Source: Humulus lupulus
Taxonomy: Eukaryota > Streptophyta > Magnoliopsida > Rosales > Cannabaceae
Direction of reading: 5' to 3'
NCBI RefSeq assembly: GCF_963169125.1
Contig: NC_084795.1
Location: forward strand, 133,341,701-133,405,700
DNA: 64,000 bases
The notes beneath the pieces are model-generated. The model did no database searches, was not told where the DNA came from, and saw nothing but the letters and a program-made list of their open reading frames with translations. Shown in pieces: positions 60,635 through 64,000 of the stretch. The translations under genes and the position numbers were made by a program. The first letter of the stretch is position 1. Every line of letters starts with the position of its first letter.

Positions 60635-61537
60635 ACATAACAGGCCTTAGCCTGACATTTGCCTGGATGACGTCTTCTGCACCTCCTGCACTTAGGATAG
60701 CTTCTCCATGAATCACCACCTCCATGACGGCCACCCTGGGTACCCCGACCTCTCCTATCAGGACCAGGAGCAGTCGAAGTATCAGGGGTCTTCCTCTTCA
60801 GATCATTGGGGCCTCTGCCCCTACCAGACCTAGAGAATAGAGGCACCGCCCTGCGGCCCTCCCGCCTTACCGCACTCTCCCTCCAGATCTTATTCTCCGC
60901 TTCCTCAGCGGTAAGAGCCTTCTCAACAGCCTGGGCATAAGTTGTTCCCCCAGGAAATGTTGTAATCCTTACATCTCGGGCTATCATAGCATTAAGCCCT
61001 CTGATGAATCTATACTGTCTCGCTACATCGGTAGGCACAAGATCTGGTGCGAACTTCGCAAGTCTGTCAAATTTTAGGGCATATTCTGTAACTATCATAT
61101 TGCCCTGAACCAATCCCACAAATTCATTCACCTTCGCTGCCCTAATGGCAACATTGTAATACTTCTGGCTGAATAAATCCTTCCCAACTCAGAGTGGTAA
61201 CATCCCTAGTCTATGATGCCACTTCCCATCAGATGCGGGCATCCTCTCTCAGCATATAGGTGGCACAGGCCACCCTGTCATGACCCCATATCCTCATAAA
61301 ATCCAGAATAGTGGTGACCATACTCATCCACTATTCAGCCTTTAGTGGATCTGAACCTCCCTCAAAAGTTGGAGGATGCTGCTTCCTGAACCGCTCATAC
61401 AACGTCTCCCATCTGTTCCCAACCTTTGCTGGCTGTACAACTGGTACCACTACAGGTGGCACAATAGGGGCAGTACTCCCTGATGGAGCCTGCTGTTGCA
61501 GAATTCGAATATACTCAACCTGGCTCTGATACAAAGT
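60607..61537 (-). pseudogene. G3 gag, N-terminally deleted
   Basis: The largest frame (60607-61131) carries NEFVGLVQGNMIVTEYALKF, RLAKFAPDLVPTDVARQYRF and a zinc-finger end: CRRCRRRHPGKC followed by CYVCGVVRKGK, where the second knuckle has lost its H and last C. Upstream, 61331-61534 reads YQSQVEYIRILQQQAPSGST and WETLYERFRKQHPPTFEGGS. Between them the frame changes near 61180 and 61330. The start of gag is missing: the coding sequence runs directly into the LTR at 61538, with no leader. Confidence 0.83.
61525..61536 (-). other. Fused PBS/gag segment of G3
   Basis: The minus strand next to the 5' LTR reads TTGTATCAGAGC, one base off the tRNA-Met PBS TGGTATCAGAGC and at the correct distance from the LTR. 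The same bases encode LYQSQ of gag. A deletion between the PBS and a similar word in gag would explain both. Confidence 0.65.
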
Positions 61538-63871
61538 TGTAACGCCCTAGATAGCCAAGACCATTACACTGTGTGTTTATAAAGGTGCAAGACTTGCTAA
61601 TCAAGTCATTTAGTTAAAACATATTACTAAAAATATAATTGAACTAGGGTTAAAAGATTTCGGTCATAAAAGTTACATTTCATATAATCAAACATTTTGT
61701 GCATGGGATCCCAAAAGTAATAACATTTAAAAGATGATTCACAAAATTTCAGGATAAAAGTACAGCTACTATCCACTTTAAGGGCAAAACAGACATTTAG
61801 GCTTTTCCCATCCTGTACCACTCCTCGGTCGTGGCAGCCGATCAGCTGACTATGTACATTCAGCCCCAAAGCTCTCCAACTCAGGATTGGTCCACTTTTT
61901 CCTTGCCTTTACCTGCACCACGTAGCACCCGTGAGCCAAGGCCCAGCAAGAAACCAGATAACAGAGCATAATCATTAAGCAATCAATTTACAAATCAACA
62001 ATCAGACAACTCATTAAGCATAACCACATGCTCAACCATCCATAATAGTTACATAATCAGGCATTCAACATACCAACTTCATCAATTATCATTAATAACC
62101 AATTCATATATTAACCAGGGTAGACGCCCTTAGGTCGCACCCCCTATTTATCCCACTGACTTCGGCCAGCTTAAACTGAGCTTAGTGAATATTAAGCTAT
62201 CCTCAGCTACCAGTGGCCGAGCCGCGCCCTATGCGCAAATACTGATTCCAGCACTCTTAGGCCGCTTATCATATGTCCCATGGCATAATACGATCTATGA
62301 CATCAGACATATATAAGGAGCTCTTAGTCCCATCATTAACACATAACCGGGTGCAGTTTCTTACCTTTAGATTCCGATAGCTTGATTAATGAAACCGACC
62401 CTCAAGCACGATCTCGTCCAAGCCCTAACGTACACCTAGTCACAGCCATAAATTAGTATCATCACCAAACTTCAATTCCAAAACCTAGCCTCGAGACTAA
62501 CCCCAAGCCCTCAGGAAGCCCCAATTCCACCAAACGGGGTGGTGGAATCAAACACCGAGCCCCTGGGCCAAAAACCCTAAGAAATAATCCAAAAACCCTT
62601 TTTTGGAAACAGGGTAGCGCTATAGCGCCACGAAGAGGGCGCTATAGCACTACAAACAGAGCCAAAATTCCCAAATAGCCCAGGCCTAACTTTGTAGCGC
62701 CCAAAGGCTAGCGCTACAACGCTAGTTACAGCACTCAACTTCTCAGATTTGTCTTCTTCAAATTTCCTCGAACTAAACTTCTCCAATACTCCTCCAAACC
62801 TTAACCATACCCCAAAACAAGCCTACCAGCATCTATATCTCACCTCACACAACCCAACAACACAAAACCTAGCCACATGCACCAACAACACAAGGAAAAA
62901 GCCATGCTTGAGCTTGAAGCTCAAAAACTCAACAGAAAACCATAACAGTCCAGAATTCGAATGACCAAATACAGAGTTTCTTACCTTTAATGGGGAAATT
63001 CGACCTTAGGCTATCCTCCACACCTTCTCAGCTTTCAACTCTCAAACCCTCAGGCTTAATTCCCTAGAATTCCCATCCAAAACTCAGTTAAAAAATCTAT
63101 TTCAACACAAAACTAGAAACTCAAGAACAACCATGAAACTTACCTTAATTGGGTGAGTAACTTCTATTAATCCTCAAGATTTTTCAAGAGCCCTAGCCCC
63201 AAGCTCCAGCCCAAATTTTCCCTGAGTTACAGCTCCAAAAATCCTCAAGAAATGAAGAAATCCTAAACCGAGAGAGAGAAAAGAGACTTTTGTTTTTCCT
63301 TCTTTCTTCCCTTCTTTCCTTTTCCTTTTAGTTTCCTTTAGTTTCTAAACATTCCACTAAGTCATAAAGCAGATTGGTACTTATCTCTGTTTTAAACCAA
63401 ATGAACAATTTGATCTCTCATTTAAATCCTAATCCTTTAATCCCTTAAAGGGAATTTTGGTCATTTGTTCTCGAATATATATCCTAAACTCCCAGAAATA
63501 CCCCCAGACTCATCCTAAGCCGGGTATAAATTCTAACTGTGAATTTTTCGCTAAACCGCTCACTAGGATCGCCTCGAGTCATAAGCTACAAATATATATC
63601 CACATAATAATGTGGTCTCAACAATTTATTACAAAATTTTACCTTTATGCCCTTAACGGGACAAAATTACAAATATGCCCTTATAACCTAATCAAGGCCT
63701 ACATGCATACTATTACACATAGTCATGCATCACATATATCCAAATAATCATATAAGCATGCTTATCACATAATCATGCATTTAATCATTTAAATCACACA
63801 TAATCCAGTTATGCCCTCCCGGCACACAAATCAAGGCCCTTAAGCCTTATTAGTAATTTTGGGTCGTTACA
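61538..63871 (-). mobile_element. G3 5' LTR
   Basis: Plus-strand termini are TGTAACGCCC and GGTCGTTACA, 2334 bp. It is collinear with 42348-44767 apart from small indels, among them a deletion near 63470 relative to 44270-44345. The AGCGCT palindromic cluster is at about 62610-62730. Confidence 0.9.
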
Positions 63872-64000
63872 ATAGCTCCATAAATCCCCAGGGTGGCTCT
63901 ATCAACATCATATCAAGGTAAGAGTTGATAGAAGGGTAAAACTATAATTTGGAAATTTGAGAAGAATTTTATTCTTTAGGTCAAGTATACAATTATATGA
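63872..64000 (+). mobile_element. C3 3' LTR, continuation after G3
   Basis: ATAGCTCCATAAATCCCCAGG.. continues the C3 LTR, matching 34990-35115 of the 5' LTR (CCCCAGGGT, ATATCAAGGTAAGAG, AAGTATACAATTA). It runs off the right edge of the window. Confidence 0.88.

Larger units (their letters stand above)
42348..63871 (-). mobile_element. Ty3/gypsy chromovirus G3 with three nested insertions
   Basis: Minus-strand element: 3' LTR 42348-44767, internal region 44768-61537, 5' LTR 61538-63871. The flanks are ATAGG (42343-42347) and ATAGC (63872-63876), a 5-bp TSD with one change; the empty site is visible in the C3 5' LTR near 34990. In the first ~108 bases its two LTRs differ by 6 substitutions and 1 indel by eye count, fewer than the C3 pair, which fits G3 being younger than its host. 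Inside it lie a solo copia LTR, a solo gypsy LTR and a CACTA element. Without them the internal region is only about 4.4 kb. Confidence 0.9.

Noticed and set aside
1..64000. CRISPR arrays, operons, ribosome binding sites, phage-like systems
   Set aside because: The sequence is plant nuclear DNA; the repeats present are LTRs, microsatellites and transposon subterminal repeats with no spacer pattern.

Overview
This is plant nuclear DNA, most likely from a eudicot. It carries LTR retrotransposons with long LTRs, a plant-type L1 LINE, a CACTA transposon, a hAT-type MITE, and fragments of a calcium-dependent protein kinase gene and of a gene resembling a plastid KEA antiporter. I cannot place it to species. 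I found no intact cellular gene, no intact element coding region, no tRNA or rRNA gene and no CRISPR array. Almost all of the window is nested, decayed transposable elements. Element limits below come from TG..CA termini, primer binding sites, polypurine tracts and matching target-site duplications (TSDs).

Left part (1-22617). The 3' end of a Tat-like element with its 3' LTR (913-1531) is followed by a long imperfect inverted repeat (about 1695-1990) and a truncated chromovirus LTR ending at 2843. A minus-strand Ty1/copia element, C1 (2844-3085, then 14862-18479), was split by a complete plus-strand Ty3/gypsy chromovirus, G1 (3086-14856, TSD CAACT). The 5' LTR of G1 was in turn split by a minus-strand solo LTR (3871-6164). 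A hAT-type MITE (16373-16933, TSD CTTTAGAG) also sits in C1. A minus-strand, 5'-truncated LINE (19028-20945), an LTR-end fragment and an unassigned AT-rich region with many short inverted motifs follow.

Right part (22618-64000). This is one deep nest. Minus-strand gypsy G2 (22618-29406) was hit by copia C2 (from 29407), which was hit inside its protease region by copia C3 (from 34013). The 3' LTR of C3 was split by minus-strand gypsy G3 (42348-63871) and resumes at 63872, running off the window. G3 contains a solo copia LTR (44770-47026, TSD ACAAC), a solo gypsy LTR (48826-50820, TSD ACAAC) and an 8.1-kb CACTA element (50851-58936, TSD GGA) sitting in the G3 RNase H region. The CACTA element shows no transposase that I can recognise. 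It carries two spliceable CDPK exons and one exon resembling a KEA-type K+/H+ antiporter, so it looks like a gene-capturing (Pack-type) CACTA.

The coding regions of G1, G2, G3, C1, C2 and C3 are all interrupted by stops, frameshifts and deletions. None could move without help. I did not find a convincing undescribed functional system. The items most worth checking are the gene-capturing CACTA, the inverted-repeat element near 1.8 kb, the hairpin gained in the LTR of C3, and the apparent PBS-to-gag deletion in G3.
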